A stretch of 64,000 bases of DNA from JABDLO01 sp041749255 (lineage in GTDB: Bacteria; Bacteroidota; Bacteroidia; Chitinophagales; Saprospiraceae), in the NCBI GenBank assembly GCA_041749255.1, contig JBGTBR010000076.1, forward strand, positions 1-64,000. Reading direction: 5' to 3'. A model generated the notes under the pieces. That model had not been told where the DNA came from, ran no database searches, and saw nothing but the letters and a program-made list of their open reading frames with translations. A program made the translations under genes and the position numbers. Below are positions 63,162 to 64,000 of the stretch, in pieces (the first letter of the stretch is position 1; each line of letters starts with the position of its first letter).

Positions 63162-63518
63162 CTATTCTTCTTTTTTGAGTTTGTTAAAAAGCGCATCCAG
63201 TCGGTACATTTCATCGAGAGTATCGTCCTGGAAAAATTCCAATTCTGGTATCCTTCTGATGTGTTTTCTTATCTTTTTTACCAATGCTTGCTTTAAATGA
63301 ACATGGTTTTGCTGAATGGACTCAAGTACCTGATCTTTATCATCACTATTGTAAATACTAAGGTAAATCTTGGCTAGAGAAAGATCCGGGGCAACCTGAA
63401 CGGAAGTTACTGACACCAAAGTTTCATGTCCGTAAATATAGGCACCTTCTTCCTGAAGCACTGTTCCAAAAAACCTTTTTATCTTTTCTTCTACCTGTAA
63501 TTGTCTTTTAGATGCCAT
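63162..63518 (-). CDS. rbfA: Ribosome-binding factor A
   Basis: RbfA binds the 30S subunit and helps mature 16S rRNA. The 118-residue protein starts MASKRQLQVEEKIKRFFGTVLQ and contains VTSVQVAPDLSLAKIYLSIY and RRIPELEFFQDDTLD, all typical of the family. It is convergent with the metal permease gene, with a gap of one base. Confidence 0.93.
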   Translation of the reverse strand: MASKRQLQVEEKIKRFFGTVLQEEGAYIYGHETLVSVTSVQVAPDLSLAKIYLSIYNSDDKDQVLESIQQNHVHLKQALVKKIRKHIRRIPELEFFQDDTLDEMYRLDALFNKLKKEE

Positions 63519-63721
63519 TCTTTTTTTTGGTTTGCTAACGCATAATTGAATTGTATTGTTCCCGCAATAAACATGCCTGTTTACAGCCTTTATTTGTAAA
63601 ATTGAACTTACAATGATGAAATGTTGTCACTCTGGTTAACTTCGAATATAAAGTATGGCATATATTTACTTATGAATACTTTCAACGATACGGACTGCAT
63701 TTCATTCGAGGGTTCATTTAA

Positions 63722-64000
63722 ATGACAGAAGTAAAACACATACTGGATACTCCTATTGAATTTCTTAAGGGAGTAGGACCTTCCCGGGCTGAAGCACTCA
63801 GGAATGAGTTGGGAATACATTGCTTTCGAGATTTGTTGTATGACTTTCCTTTCAGATATGTGGATAAGACCTCGTATACTTTTGTTAAAGATATTCGATC
63901 TGATGGTGAGACGGTATTTCTTAAAGCCAAAGTCATCAGCATGGAAAGCATAAAAGGTAAGAAGGGTTACCGACTTTCCGGAATGGCTCATGATGGTACC
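63722..64000 (+). CDS. recG: ATP-dependent DNA helicase RecG, N-terminal part (cut by window end)
   Basis: The last 279 bases encode 93 residues: LDTPIEFLKGVGPSRAEALRNELGIHCFRDLLYDFPFRYVDKT. This matches the wedge-domain start of RecG, with its helix-hairpin-helix-like KGVGP motif. RecG remodels stalled replication forks and Holliday junctions. The helicase motifs lie beyond the window. Confidence 0.9.
   Translation, partial: MTEVKHILDTPIEFLKGVGPSRAEALRNELGIHCFRDLLYDFPFRYVDKTSYTFVKDIRSDGETVFLKAKVISMESIKGKKGYRLSGMAHDGT

Overview
The window reads as a chromosomal segment of a Bacteroidota bacterium, most likely from the Saprospiria/Cytophagia side of the phylum. The evidence is a complete type IX secretion (T9SS)/gliding core in the order porP/sprF-gldK-gldL-gldM-gldN, three large proteins with the gliding-motility-associated C-terminal (CHU_C, type B sorting) domain, a SusC-like TonB-dependent receptor behind a TPP riboswitch, a DUF5916 barrel protein, and many TAnnTTTG promoter -7 elements. 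Coding density is high, and I see no prophage, intact insertion sequence or CRISPR array.

Layout. 1-14 kb: split transketolase, folB, a glutaryl-CoA dehydrogenase-like enzyme, an OmpA-family protein, an amidohydrolase, a lipoprotein fusing an amidase to an M14 carboxypeptidase, a choline-transporter-like symporter divergent from phosphatidylcholine synthase, and a DUF5916 protein. 14-19 kb: tRNA-Asp, accA with a small partner gene, dapA and an M20 peptidase. 19-27 kb (mostly minus strand): ribE, a CHU_C protein, rfbD, rfbC, der, era and an uncharacterised gene. 27-33 kb: a NadR-like kinase, a gene-free AT-rich stretch that ends in a strong plus-strand terminator (candidate small RNA), psuG, the TPP riboswitch with its receptor, and a small barrel protein. 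33-42 kb: two huge cell-surface CHU_C proteins, one with fifteen tandem Ig-like repeats. 42-49 kb: marC, cmk, a DUF2795 protein, queA, an ABC permease, rplT-rpmI and a beta-helix lipoprotein. 49-53 kb: a three-gene glycosyltransferase operon. 53-59 kb: the T9SS/gliding core. 59-64 kb: an MBL hydrolase, small unknown genes, ppx/gppA, a metal-ABC permease fused to a DtxR/MntR-type repressor, rbfA and the start of recG.

How the parts fit together. The T9SS core would export and anchor the three CHU_C proteins. The symporter and phosphatidylcholine synthase look like a choline-to-membrane-lipid module. The riboswitch receptor is probably an outer-membrane thiamin importer, with a NadR-like kinase nearby but no PnuT. 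The permease-repressor fusion couples metal import and gene control in one polypeptide, an arrangement known from chlamydial YtgCR. The best candidates for undescribed biology are the putative ncRNA near 28.16-28.35 kb, the permease-repressor fusion, the amidase-carboxypeptidase fusion and the choline module. All functional calls come from reading motifs by eye; no database search was run.
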